Position numbers and translations under genes: made by a program. The notes beneath the pieces are model-generated. The model was not told the DNA's origin and made no database searches. It saw nothing but the letters and a program-made list of their open reading frames with translations. Below, in pieces: positions 14,949 through 23,074 of a stretch of DNA of 49,699 bases (its first letter is position 1; each line of letters starts with the position of its first letter). Location: NCBI RefSeq assembly GCF_003946405.1, contig NZ_RHOG01000018.1:1-49699 (forward strand). Reading direction: 5' to 3'. Origin of the DNA: Lacticaseibacillus yichunensis (GTDB lineage: Bacteria; Bacillota; Bacilli; Lactobacillales; Lactobacillaceae).

Positions 14949-16730
14949 TTACTGGAGCGAGACTTTGATCGCCTGGGCGACTTGCTTACTGATGCCCAGC
15001 GCCTGGAGGTCCTCAACGCTGGCTTCTTTGATGTGATTGACCGTTTTGAACTGCCGCAACAGCTTCGTCCGCGTTTTTGGCCCCACACCCTGAATCGTCT
15101 CCAGGCGACTCGCCAACGAATTCTTATTGCGCAGCTGACGATGGAACGTGATGGCGAAGCGATGCACCTCATCTTGAATACGTGTCAACAGGTAAAAGCC
15201 CTGCGACTGCGGATCCAAGGCAATTGGTTCATCATGCTCCCCATACAGCAGCCCCGCCGTTCGGTGCTTGTCGTTTTTCACCATCCCCGCCACCGGAATG
15301 AACAGGTTCAGCTCGTTTTCCAGCACGTCTTTGACCGCGTTCATTTCGATGTCGCCACCATCCATCAAGATCAGATCCGGCAACGGCGCGTGTTCCTTGA
15401 GCAGCCTCGTGTACCGGCGCCGAATGACTTCCCGCGTGTTCGCGTCTTCGTTGGCGCTGTGGTCGCCGTCATCCTGCGCCAATTTGTACTTGCGATAGTT
15501 GCCCTTTTCCGGCTGGCCGTCGACGAACTGCACCATCGCCGACACCGGGTCTGCGCCTTGGATATGACTGTGGTCAAAGGCCTCGATCACGTGCCCATCC
15601 GGCAAGCCGAGCGCCTCAAAGATCTCGTTTTGCGCGCCGACCGTGGTGCGATTGTCGAGTTCCAGCAGGCGGAATTTTTCCTCGAGTTTGATACGCGCAT
15701 TTTTCGCCGCGAGTTCCATCAAGGCCCGTTTTTCGCCGCGCTGAGGGGTGCGCACCGGAATGCCCAGCACCTGCTCGAGCACCGCGTTGTTCATGCCTTC
15801 TGGGACCAGCACTTCCTTGGGCTTCACATTGTTTTTACGATCGTAGAACTGCAGAATGAACGACTCGAATTCATCCTCGGTCGAGCTCGCCACCGGAAAC
15901 AGCCGGGACTCGCGTTTCATCAACCGCGCTTGACGAATGAAAAACACCTGGATGCTCAGCCAGCCTTTATCCATGTAAAAATTAAAAATATCCCGCTGCG
16001 TCTTATCATTTGAAATGATCTTCTGCTTCTCGACGGTCACTTCGATGTAATGCAGTTGATCGCGAATCTCAGCGGCCCGCTTGAATTGCAACAAATGCGC
16101 GGCCTCATTCATCTGCCGCGTCAGCATCGTTTTCACTTTCGCGGTGTTGCCGTCCAAAAAACTGCGAATCTTGCGGATCTGTTTGGCGTACTCTTCCTCA
16201 GGAACCGTGCGCCAGCACGCGCCAAGGCACTGACCCATGTGGTAATACAGACACGGCCGCCCTTGGAACCCATTGCAGCGCCGCAGCGGATACACTTTTT
16301 GCAAAAAGTGCATCGTCTCTTCGGCGGCATAGATGTTGGGATACGGGCCAAAATAATACGCGCCATCTTTTTTGACATCGCCGGTGATCAACATCTTTGG
16401 ATCGCGTTCATTCGTGATCTTAATATACGGATAACCGGTGCCCTTTTTCAGCCGGATGTTGTAATACGGCTGCCACTTTTGAATCAGCGTGATCTCTAGC
16501 AAAAAGGCTTCCTTGTCACTTGAGGTCACAATGTAATCGAAATCGGCGATCTGGGAGACCAGCTTGGCCGTCTTGCCGTCGTGACTACTCTTGAAATACG
16601 AGCGGACCCGATTTTTCAGATTCTTGGCCTTGCCGACATAAATGATCTTGCCATTGATATCCTTCATTTGGTAACTGCCCGGCGCATCAGGCAGCAGCGC
16701 CAGTTTGTGTTCGATATGCTCGGATGCCAT
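14949..16730 (-). CDS. uvrC: excinuclease ABC subunit C
   Basis: This 593-residue nucleotide-excision-repair nuclease makes both incisions around a lesion handed over by UvrA/UvrB. The N-terminal GIY-YIG nuclease covers residues 12-92 (PGSYQMKD, IIYVGKAKNLKNRVRSYF). Four Cys are present at about 150-180. The UVR motif for UvrB binding is near 200-230, the RNase H-like second nuclease has the DHSHIQG motif, and tandem helix-hairpin-helix motifs occupy the C terminus (IQGVGPKTRTKLLRQF). All domains are intact and the length is normal. The start at 16730 follows AAAGGGGC; an earlier in-frame ATG would run through the promoter and SOS box. Confidence 0.98.
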   Translation of the reverse strand: MASEHIEHKLALLPDAPGSYQMKDINGKIIYVGKAKNLKNRVRSYFKSSHDGKTAKLVSQIADFDYIVTSSDKEAFLLEITLIQKWQPYYNIRLKKGTGYPYIKITNERDPKMLITGDVKKDGAYYFGPYPNIYAAEETMHFLQKVYPLRRCNGFQGRPCLYYHMGQCLGACWRTVPEEEYAKQIRKIRSFLDGNTAKVKTMLTRQMNEAAHLLQFKRAAEIRDQLHYIEVTVEKQKIISNDKTQRDIFNFYMDKGWLSIQVFFIRQARLMKRESRLFPVASSTEDEFESFILQFYDRKNNVKPKEVLVPEGMNNAVLEQVLGIPVRTPQRGEKRALMELAAKNARIKLEEKFRLLELDNRTTVGAQNEIFEALGLPDGHVIEAFDHSHIQGADPVSAMVQFVDGQPEKGNYRKYKLAQDDGDHSANEDANTREVIRRRYTRLLKEHAPLPDLILMDGGDIEMNAVKDVLENELNLFIPVAGMVKNDKHRTAGLLYGEHDEPIALDPQSQGFYLLTRIQDEVHRFAITFHRQLRNKNSLASRLETIQGVGPKTRTKLLRQFKTVNHIKEASVEDLQALGISKQVAQAIKVSLQ

Positions 16731-16750
16731 TGAAATGCCCCTTTCTGCAG

Positions 16751-16764
16751 CGAACAATTGTTCA
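16751..16764. promoter_or_regulatory. SOS (LexA/DinR) box in the uvrC leader
   Basis: CGAACAATTGTTCA matches the Gram-positive LexA site GAAC-N4-GTTC exactly. It lies 7 bp downstream of the uvrC -10 and about 20 bp upstream of the start codon, where bound LexA would block transcription. LexA control of excision-repair genes is established in Bacillus. Confidence 0.75.
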
Positions 16765-16770
16765 CAACTC

Positions 16771-16799
16771 ATTGTAACCAAGCAATGCCCCTTCTGCAA
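16771..16799 (-). promoter_or_regulatory. uvrC promoter
   Basis: On the minus strand TTGCAG (16799-16794), a 17-bp spacer and TACAAT (16776-16771). The near-repeat TGCAGAAGGGGCATT occurs here and again at the ribosome site (TGCAGAAAGGGGCATT). Confidence 0.7.
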
Positions 16800-16901
16800 G
16801 CATTCGGCTCGGGGCAAAGCTCGCGGTGAGCCACCCAGAGGCGCCGCGAAATATTACTTGCAGGCGAACAAATATCGATAAACTGATAAATCGCCGAAAA
16901 C

Positions 16902-16931
16902 TTGCCAGATTCGAAAAAGTGCGTTTAGACT
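16902..16931 (+). promoter_or_regulatory. promoter of the first PTS EIIB-EIIA gene
   Basis: TTGCCA (16902-16907), an 18-bp spacer and TAGACT (16926-16931), about 48 bp upstream of the start codon. Confidence 0.5.
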
Positions 16932-16979
16932 ATAGGCGCAATTTTGGTGGCCTGGTTTTGATCAAGGGGGAACGCGACC

Positions 16980-17900
16980 ATGGGGACATTTTCGGCTGCC
17001 GCTAAACAACTGCTACATGCACTTGGCGGCCGCGACAACGTTGCATCCGTCACACGCTGCGCCACGCGGCTTCGCTTTGTGTTGAAAAATGAAGCGCTCG
17101 CGGATAAACAGGCAATCGAACAAAACGCTGCCGTGCGAGGCTTGATCACGGATGCCGGGCAATTTCAGCTGCTGATAAAGAATGGGTGCGCAGACTTCTA
17201 TCAGGATCTGGTGGCCGTTTCGGGAATTCAGAGCAATCGCAAGGAATCAAGAACGCACCTGCCTTTCTTTCCGCATGCACGCGCCAAACTGATTCAGCTT
17301 CTCGATCGCGTTAAGACGTGGTGGCGCGAGGCGAGAACGCGGCGCCTACCACAGCGCCGGTCCGCTGCGCCTGGTCCATCCCTTTCGACGGCTGGGGCAA
17401 CCGACCTCGACTTTCTTTACGCGCCGGCAGATGGCGCCGTCGTACCACTGAGTGAGGTGGCCGACCAGGTATTTTCGGCGGAGCTCGTGGGTCAGGGGTT
17501 CGCCGTGCATCCCGTCAGCGGCCACATTTTCGCCCCACTGATTGGCACCGTCCTGTCTGTATTTTCAAGCAAGCACGCGCTACGCCTGCGCATGAGCAAT
17601 GGTCTTGAGGTGATGGTACACATGGGGCTGGATACCGTCGAACTCGCCGGCACCCCGTTTGCCATCGCGGTCGAGGTCGGCGACAGTGTCACCCCCACGC
17701 GCCTGCTCGCGGAAATGGACCTGTCGCAGGTGAAAAATAGTGGGCGGGCGACCGATATCGTGGTGATCTTGATCGACCCTGACCGGCGCGGCGGCTACCG
17801 CCAAATAACGAGCGGCCTGCATCAGCATGGCGAAAGAATTGCCGGGGTCCGCGCGCACCCACCCTCGGCGCATCCGCTTCGAAACGTCTGGTCTGCGTGA
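16980..17900 (+). CDS. PTS EIIB-EIIA protein (glucose/beta-glucoside family) without EIIC
   Basis: This 306-residue soluble protein carries a glucose-family EIIB domain (1-80) with phospho-Cys27 in VTRCATRLRF, a basic linker (90-130), and a crr-type EIIA domain (145-290) with both active-site His: His199 in SSKHALRLR and phospho-His214 in VMVHMGLDTVELAG. No membrane EIIC domain is present here or next door, so on its own it cannot transport sugar. It may serve an EIIC encoded elsewhere, relay phosphate or act in regulation. The ribosome site AAGGGGG precedes the ATG. A closely similar protein with altered active sites is encoded 209 bp downstream. Confidence 0.85.
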   Translation: MGTFSAAAKQLLHALGGRDNVASVTRCATRLRFVLKNEALADKQAIEQNAAVRGLITDAGQFQLLIKNGCADFYQDLVAVSGIQSNRKESRTHLPFFPHARAKLIQLLDRVKTWWREARTRRLPQRRSAAPGPSLSTAGATDLDFLYAPADGAVVPLSEVADQVFSAELVGQGFAVHPVSGHIFAPLIGTVLSVFSSKHALRLRMSNGLEVMVHMGLDTVELAGTPFAIAVEVGDSVTPTRLLAEMDLSQVKNSGRATDIVVILIDPDRRGGYRQITSGLHQHGERIAGVRAHPPSAHPLRNVWSA

Positions 17901-18033
17901 GTGCAGAAAATTTTTCTTCTATTATGTAATGGCAACCCCACAGCCCCGATTCTCACCAGTTGGACGGCTATTTGTGCTGGGGTAGAGGCGCCCACCCCAA
18001 CCACCCGGCCCGTTCTTGTATCCGCAAACATGC

Positions 18034-18062
18034 TTGCATTTGGCCACGAAAGAGTTTACATT
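18034..18062 (+). promoter_or_regulatory. promoter of the second PTS EIIB-EIIA gene
   Basis: TTGCAT (18034-18039), a 17-bp spacer and TACATT (18057-18062), 48 bp upstream of the chosen start. It implies transcription separate from the first paralogue. Confidence 0.6.
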
Positions 18063-18109
18063 ATTGTTATTAATTTAGTTGTGGTCAATTCATGCGAGGA
18101 GGAATTATG

Positions 18110-18934
18110 ATGGGCAAGTATGATGCGGATGCCGCCGATCTCTTGAAAGAACTCGGCGGGCCGAGCAACCTCGTGTCACAGACACATTTTGCCACCCGGA
18201 TGAGCTTTACCATTAAGGATGACCTGCAGGCGAGCCGTCCCGGCATCAACGCGATTCCATCGGTGCAGTCCCTATTTTCTGCTGGTAAACAGTTTCAGGT
18301 CGTGATCGGCGAGGACGTCGCAGAATTTGCGGCTGCGTTTGAGACCGCCCTTTCTCAGCCCGAAAAACCGAGCGGGGGTTTTGGCGGCTTTCTGCAGAAA
18401 TTAGGTTTTGGCCATCATCAGGCGGCCCCGGAACCAGCCGCACCCGTCACGCCTGTCGTCGAGACGTCGAACACCGCGCGCTCCTTCGACTATCTCTATC
18501 TCCCAGCGGACGGCCCCGTGACGCCGCTTGCTGAGCTGGCCGCGGACCCATTCAAGGCTCTCGCCGGATTTGCCGTTCGGCCCGCCTCAAATAAAGTTTT
18601 CTCCCCTGTCGTCGGCACCGTGACGAGCATCGCCAACAAGCGCGAGGCGCTCACGCTCAAAATGACGACCGGCGTCGACGTATTGGTGCACATGGGCTTG
18701 GACACCGCTGCGCTGGGCGGCCGGCCGTTCAATGTTGTCGTTCAGATCGGCGATGCGGTCGATCCAGACACACTCCTTGCGACGATGGATCTGGTGAGCG
18801 TCCGCGGCAGTGCCCGGGCGACTGAGATCGTGGTGGCGGTAACGGAAGCCGATCAAGTGAAGGCCTTCGAGCCATTACTCACCAGCGGCACCCATCGCCA
18901 CGGCGACGCTGGCGCATCAGTCGATGCAAAATAA
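18110..18934 (+). CDS. degenerate PTS EIIB-EIIA paralogue lacking the EIIB catalytic Cys
   Basis: This 274-residue protein aligns along its length with the protein encoded upstream. In the EIIB domain the phospho-Cys is replaced by Phe27 (SQTHFATRMSF, codon TTT), so this domain cannot carry phosphate in the usual way. In the EIIA domain (about 125-262) phospho-His194 is kept (VLVHMGLDTAALGG), but the helper His corresponding to His199 of the paralogue is Glu179 (NKREALTLK). There is no EIIC. The frame is intact with a good ribosome site (AGGAGG, 7 nt before the ATG at 18110; ATG at 18107 is also possible) and its own promoter and terminator, so it looks maintained. A sensory or regulatory role is inference. 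Confidence 0.83.
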   Translation: MGKYDADAADLLKELGGPSNLVSQTHFATRMSFTIKDDLQASRPGINAIPSVQSLFSAGKQFQVVIGEDVAEFAAAFETALSQPEKPSGGFGGFLQKLGFGHHQAAPEPAAPVTPVVETSNTARSFDYLYLPADGPVTPLAELAADPFKALAGFAVRPASNKVFSPVVGTVTSIANKREALTLKMTTGVDVLVHMGLDTAALGGRPFNVVVQIGDAVDPDTLLATMDLVSVRGSARATEIVVAVTEADQVKAFEPLLTSGTHRHGDAGASVDAK

Positions 18935-18947
18935 ACCTGCGCTAACA

Positions 18948-18986
18948 AAATAGCCACGCATTCATTTTCCGAATGCATGGCTATTT
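18948..18986 (+). terminator. terminator after the second PTS gene
   Basis: AAATAGCCA-C-GCATTC pairs with GAATGC-A-TGGCTATTT; TGTTTG follows. It lies 13 bp past the stop codon. Confidence 0.7.
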
Positions 18987-19023
18987 GTTTGCGCGAAAAA
19001 AATTTTTTTGAGCCACTCTCCAG

Positions 19024-19073
19024 AAAAAAGTCTGACGCAGACCCACCCACTGATGGGACTCTGCGTCAGGCTT
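19024..19073 (-). terminator. intrinsic terminator of the amino-acid ABC operon
   Basis: AGTCTGACGCAGA pairs with TCTGCGTCAGGCT, with CCCA/TGGG inside; six T follow on the minus strand. It lies 40 bp past the ATPase stop. Confidence 0.9.
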
Positions 19074-19113
19074 TCTTGGGTAACCATTTCTGTGCATGCC
19101 GGACAACTCAGCG

Positions 19114-19857
19114 TTACTGTGCGAGCACCTTACTCAGGAAGTCCTTGGTCCGCTCCTCTTTTGGTGCGGAGAAGATCTGCTCCGGGGTCCCTTTTTCAGC
19201 GATCACACCTTGGTCCATGAACCAGACCTGGTCGGCGACTTCGTGGGCAAAGCCCATTTCGTGCGTGACCACGATCATCGTCATGCCGGACTTGGCGAGG
19301 TCTTGCATGACCTTCAGCACTTCGCCGACCATTTCTGGATCCAAGGCGGAGGTCGGCTCGTCGAACAGCATCACATCGGGCGACATGGCCAGCGCGCGGG
19401 CGATGGCGACACGCTGCATTTGCCCACCGGACAAGCTGGCTGGGTAAGCCTCGGCCTTGTCTTCGAGGCCGACCTGCTTGAGCAGCGCAAGCGCCTGCGC
19501 AGTGGCCTCGGCGTCGGTCGCGTTTTTCACCTTCATCGGCGCGAGCTTGATGTTCTCAAGCACAGTCATGTTGGGAAAAAGGTTGAACTGCTGGAACACC
19601 ATGCCCATTTTTTCCCGGACCTGGTCGAGCTCTTTTTCAGACAGGCCAGTGATGTCGGTGCCTTCAAACGCGATCTTGCCGCTTGTCGGCTTGTTCAGCA
19701 GGTTGAGGCTGCGCAGGAAGGTAGACTTGCCGCCGCCGGACGCCCCGATCACAACAATGACATCGCCCTGGTTGATGGTTTCGGAAATATCATTCAAAAC
19801 GGTGTTGTCACCGAATTTTTTGACCAAGTGGTCGATTTCAATGAGTGGCTTCGTCAT
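19114..19857 (-). CDS. glnQ: polar amino-acid ABC transporter ATP-binding protein
   Basis: This 247-residue ATPase of the GlnQ/HisP type powers amino-acid uptake. It shows Walker [10 protein letters not shown], the signature [17 protein letters not shown], Walker [15 protein letters not shown] and the His switch VVTHEMGFA. It overlaps the 3' end of the substrate-binding/permease gene by 20 bp. Glutamine or glutamate is the most likely substrate class, but the exact amino acid is not resolved. Confidence 0.95.
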   Translation of the reverse strand: MTKPLIEIDHLVKKFGDNTVLNDISETINQGDVIVVIGASGGGKSTFLRSLNLLNKPTSGKIAFEGTDITGLSEKELDQVREKMGMVFQQFNLFPNMTVLENIKLAPMKVKNATDAEATAQALALLKQVGLEDKAEAYPASLSGGQMQRVAIARALAMSPDVMLFDEPTSALDPEMVGEVLKVMQDLAKSGMTMIVVTHEMGFAHEVADQVWFMDQGVIAEKGTPEQIFSAPKEERTKDFLSKVLAQ

Positions 19858-21310
19858 GCTTCATCCTCTTTTCAAAGTAACCTAAGATCTTCGACAGGCC
19901 GAATGTCAGGACAAAGTAGATGACCATGGCGACGATGATTGGCTGCACGCCTTTGTAAGTCGCGGTCTGCACCACTTTGAGCTGATAGATCAGGTCTGTG
20001 ACCCCGATGATGGAAACAATGGAGCTTTCCTTGATCAGGGAAATAAATTCATTGCCAAGCGCTGGCCAGATGTTCTTGAGGGCCTGCGGGAAAACGACAC
20101 TTTGCATCGTTTGCTTTTGGGAAAGGCCCAATGAACGTGCGGCTTCGGTCTGACCAACTGGAATACTTTCGATCCCAGACCGGATGATCTCGGCGACATA
20201 CGCGCCGGAGTTCAGCGCAACGGCGATGATGCCTGCCAGCAGCGCCGGAATATCAAGGAAGATGCCAAGGCCGAAGTAGACGAACATCACTTGAATCATC
20301 AGTGGCGTCCCACGCACGAATTCGATGTAGGCCACAGCCAAGGCGTGAAGCAGCTTGTTTTTGCCCAGCCGCATCAGTGCCAGTAATGTCCCCAAGATCA
20401 CGCCGATGACGACGGAGATCGCGGTGATCAACAGTGTGTAGCCGATCCCTTTGGCAAAATACTTCCAGTAATGGATCATCGAGGTGTCGGTGGTATTCGT
20501 GGTCATTTTGTCGGCGGCTTCGGTCATATACTGCTTGATCAGCCCCTTCTTCTTGATCTTGTCGATCGACTTGTTTGCCGCGGCAACCAGGCTCGTGGCC
20601 CCTTTGGCAAAGCCGATCGCCTGACCATTTTCAGAAGGATCCAAGGTGAACTTGCCGTTGATCAGCGCGAGGTCTGGATCATGCTGGACATACGCCAGTG
20701 CGACAGGCTCCTCGGCAACGATGCCTTCGACCTTATGCGACTTCAGCGCCAGCACCAGGTCCGTGTACTTGGCCAGGCCAAGCTGCGGCGAGGAGCTCAT
20801 TTGCTCCTTGGCGAGATCCGCCTGCAAGGAACCGGTCTGAACACCGATCTTTTTGCCGACGAAGCTGTCCTTGTCCTTGTAGAGCTTGGCATCCGCCTTA
20901 TTGACAATGATGCTTTGCTCCGCGGTGTAGTAGAGCTCGGAAAAATCAACACTCTGCTTCCGCTCGCTGGTCGGGGTCATCGCAGAAATGACCATGTCGA
21001 CCTTGCCCGTCTGCAGGCCGACCAAGAGCAAGTCAAAGTCCATCGACTTGATCTGGAGCTTGACGCCCATGTCTTTGGCGATCTGCTTGGCGATCGAGAT
21101 ATCGATCCCAACCGTTGTATTTTTGCCGCCATCATTCACCAAAAATTCATATGGTGGATAATCCGGGCTCGTGCCCATAACGAGCACGCCCTTATCTTTC
21201 ACTTTTTGCAGGCTGTCGTCAGCCGCTTGTACGTGATTGATGCCGCTAAAGCCCAGGAAACTGAGCAAGACGAGCAGTGCGGTCAACCACCGCATCCATT
21301 TTTTCTTCAT
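19838..21310 (-). CDS. fused amino-acid-binding protein and permease of an ABC importer
   Basis: This 490-residue fusion has a signal peptide (1-29, cleavage after VQA in NHVQAADDS), a family-3 solute-binding domain (about 32-265: [35 protein letters not shown]) and a binding-protein-dependent permease domain (about 285-490, five spans, EAA loop [13 protein letters not shown]). Such fusions, like GlnP of Lactococcus, tether the receptor to the membrane channel. The start at 21310 gives a proper signal peptide; an earlier ATG at 21332 lacks a ribosome site. Confidence 0.94.
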   Translation of the reverse strand: MKKKWMRWLTALLVLLSFLGFSGINHVQAADDSLQKVKDKGVLVMGTSPDYPPYEFLVNDGGKNTTVGIDISIAKQIAKDMGVKLQIKSMDFDLLLVGLQTGKVDMVISAMTPTSERKQSVDFSELYYTAEQSIIVNKADAKLYKDKDSFVGKKIGVQTGSLQADLAKEQMSSSPQLGLAKYTDLVLALKSHKVEGIVAEEPVALAYVQHDPDLALINGKFTLDPSENGQAIGFAKGATSLVAAANKSIDKIKKKGLIKQYMTEAADKMTTNTTDTSMIHYWKYFAKGIGYTLLITAISVVIGVILGTLLALMRLGKNKLLHALAVAYIEFVRGTPLMIQVMFVYFGLGIFLDIPALLAGIIAVALNSGAYVAEIIRSGIESIPVGQTEAARSLGLSQKQTMQSVVFPQALKNIWPALGNEFISLIKESSIVSIIGVTDLIYQLKVVQTATYKGVQPIIVAMVIYFVLTFGLSKILGYFEKRMKHDEATH

Positions 21311-21356
21311 TCTAATGCCCCCATCCGCCATGCACCGGCGAAGTTCTATGAGGCAT

Positions 21357-21385
21357 ACTATACACACGGAAAAATAAATATGCAA
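21357..21385 (-). promoter_or_regulatory. promoter of the amino-acid ABC operon
   Basis: On the minus strand TTGCAT (21385-21380), a 17-bp spacer and TATAGT (21362-21357), about 45 bp upstream of the start. Confidence 0.75.
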
Positions 21386-21505
21386 CGCTTATTCGCAAAC
21401 TTTTGACATTTTATGCAGATAAAATTCGTCAACGACGACCAATCGCTGTCATCAAGGCATTCGTAAAATTTGAAAAATATACAAATATTCACGCTAATGC
21501 GTTTT

Positions 21506-21534
21506 TTGCCTCGCCTCGGCTGGCGTGCTATACT
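21506..21534 (+). promoter_or_regulatory. promoter of the small hydrophilic protein gene
   Basis: TTGCCT (21506-21511), a 17-bp spacer and TATACT (21529-21534), 35 bp before the start codon. Confidence 0.7.
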
Positions 21535-21568
21535 AACGCCAACAAGCCAAACGAAAAGGAGCACCGCC

Positions 21569-21784
21569 ATGGGACTGACACGTGAAAATAAAACTGATTG
21601 GGGCAACTTGTTCGACAAGTTTGCCACCATGCCGGATGTTGCGACTGGCGCCGATCCAAAAAAGCAAGCCGAACTGGCCGCCAAAGCCAAGGCATTAAAG
21701 GCTGTAGCCGATGCGGACAACGCGGCGCAAAAACCAACGCCGACCGACCCTACAGACCAGCCAACCGAAGAAAACAAAATCTAA
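21569..21784 (+). CDS. small hydrophilic protein of unknown function
   Basis: The product has 71 residues, starting MGLTRENKTDWGNLFDKF. It is Ala/Lys-rich in the middle, likely helical, and Pro/Thr/Glu-rich and probably disordered at the end. No Cys, signal peptide or membrane span is seen, and I recognise no family. It looks real because it has a good promoter, a ribosome site AAAAGGAG, GC-rich codon use like its neighbours and a terminator. An upstream in-frame start at 21470 lies before the promoter. Confidence 0.75.
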   Translation: MGLTRENKTDWGNLFDKFATMPDVATGADPKKQAELAAKAKALKAVADADNAAQKPTPTDPTDQPTEENKI

Positions 21785-21818
21785 ACGGCGCAAAAACTGA
21801 ACGCCGCAAGCTCAAAAC

Positions 21819-21852
21819 CTGCTGTCTCCCCTTTCGAGATGGCAGTTTTTTT
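21819..21852 (+). terminator. terminator of the small hydrophilic protein gene
   Basis: CTGCTGTCTC pairs with GAGATGGCAG (two wobble pairs), loop CCCTTTC, then seven T. Confidence 0.8.
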
Positions 21853-21937
21853 GGCCAAAAAAGCGCCAATCCAGTGAGCCAGAAGCTCACCGAATCGGCG
21901 TGATCGATCATGATTTTAGAATGCGGTTAGATGCGAC

Positions 21938-22942
21938 TTAGAAATGCAACAGGTTCGAGGTCATGGAGCTCAGCTGTGACATGAACAGCTGCTTGAAGAT
22001 CGCAAAGAGGATCCACAGTGCGACGCTCAAGATGACCGTGCCGATCAGATACGCGTACACGCGATCCAGATTGGTGTTGTTCTCGGATTTGAAGATCGTC
22101 ACCGTGAAGGCCATGAAGCCCAGCGCAAGCGAGATCACAAGCAGCGTCATTGCAAAGCCGACCATGTTCGTGGAGGTCCCGGCGATCAGGGCCACCAAGA
22201 AGGACAAAACGGCGCCGAAAACAGCGAGGTTGGAGAAATGTGCGAACTGGGTCAGCGAGTCCAGATAGCCGAGGCGCCGATCGCCCAATACGGCGTAGCT
22301 TGTCAGATAAGCGACACTGGCGATCACGAACAAGATCGCCAAGAACATGATCCAGCCTTGGAAGAAGACGGCAAACGACAGCGAAGACGTGCTGTTCGTG
22401 CCCGCAATCTGATCAAACGCGCTGGTGGTCGCGCCCAAGTAGCTGTGCTCAACGACCAACACCGCTAAGGCCATGAACAACGATTCCACGATCAACGTGG
22501 TGAACCCGAAATATTTATGGAACTGATCTTTCAGCGTGTATGGGTGCTTCAGGGAGCTGACCAGAAATGCCCAGTAGCCCTTGGTGAACGCCTTGGCTTT
22601 TTCAGCGGTTGGATTTGGCTGAGCAGGCGCCTGCTGATACTGCGGCTGAGCTGGGCCTTGGGCAGGCTGCTCTGGTGCGGCGGTCTGGTCCGTGGCCTGC
22701 GCAGCATCCGCCTGACCAGCATCCGCTTGCGCCTGATCTGCGCTCGCGCCAGCTTCCTCGGCTGCGGCATTGGTTGGCGTGTCCGCTGTCGGTGCCTGCG
22801 CCGCCGTTTCAGATGCGGCTGGCTGCGTATCGGCCGGCGCGGCATTCTGCTGGCGATCGGCCTCGGTCAATTGATAACCGCAGTACGTACAGAACTTTGA
22901 ATCGGCGGGAATCAACTTCCCGCAATTAGGACATGTGAGCAT
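21938..22942 (-). CDS. zinc-ribbon multi-span membrane protein (YIP1-like)
   Basis: This 334-residue protein starts with a zinc ribbon (CPNCGKLIPADSKFCTYCG, Cys at about 4, 7, 18 and 21), then an Ala/Gln/Pro-rich linker of about 90 residues, then five or six membrane spans (about 130-334) like Yip1-domain proteins. The function is unknown. The start at 22942 follows AAGGAGGAG and places the ribbon at the very N terminus, as in relatives. It is preceded on the same strand by another zinc-ribbon membrane protein, and the two may act together. Confidence 0.82.
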   Translation of the reverse strand: MLTCPNCGKLIPADSKFCTYCGYQLTEADRQQNAAPADTQPAASETAAQAPTADTPTNAAAEEAGASADQAQADAGQADAAQATDQTAAPEQPAQGPAQPQYQQAPAQPNPTAEKAKAFTKGYWAFLVSSLKHPYTLKDQFHKYFGFTTLIVESLFMALAVLVVEHSYLGATTSAFDQIAGTNSTSSLSFAVFFQGWIMFLAILFVIASVAYLTSYAVLGDRRLGYLDSLTQFAHFSNLAVFGAVLSFLVALIAGTSTNMVGFAMTLLVISLALGFMAFTVTIFKSENNTNLDRVYAYLIGTVILSVALWILFAIFKQLFMSQLSSMTSNLLHF

Positions 22943-23074
22943 ATGCGTCTCCTCCTTGAGAGCGAATAAGGAAAAATAATGGCTGGGCAAGCGCCCGTCT
23001 CTCAGAACTATGGGTCAATTCTACCAGAAAACAGTTTTCAGCGAGCGGTTTTCACACGAAAAGACACACCAACA

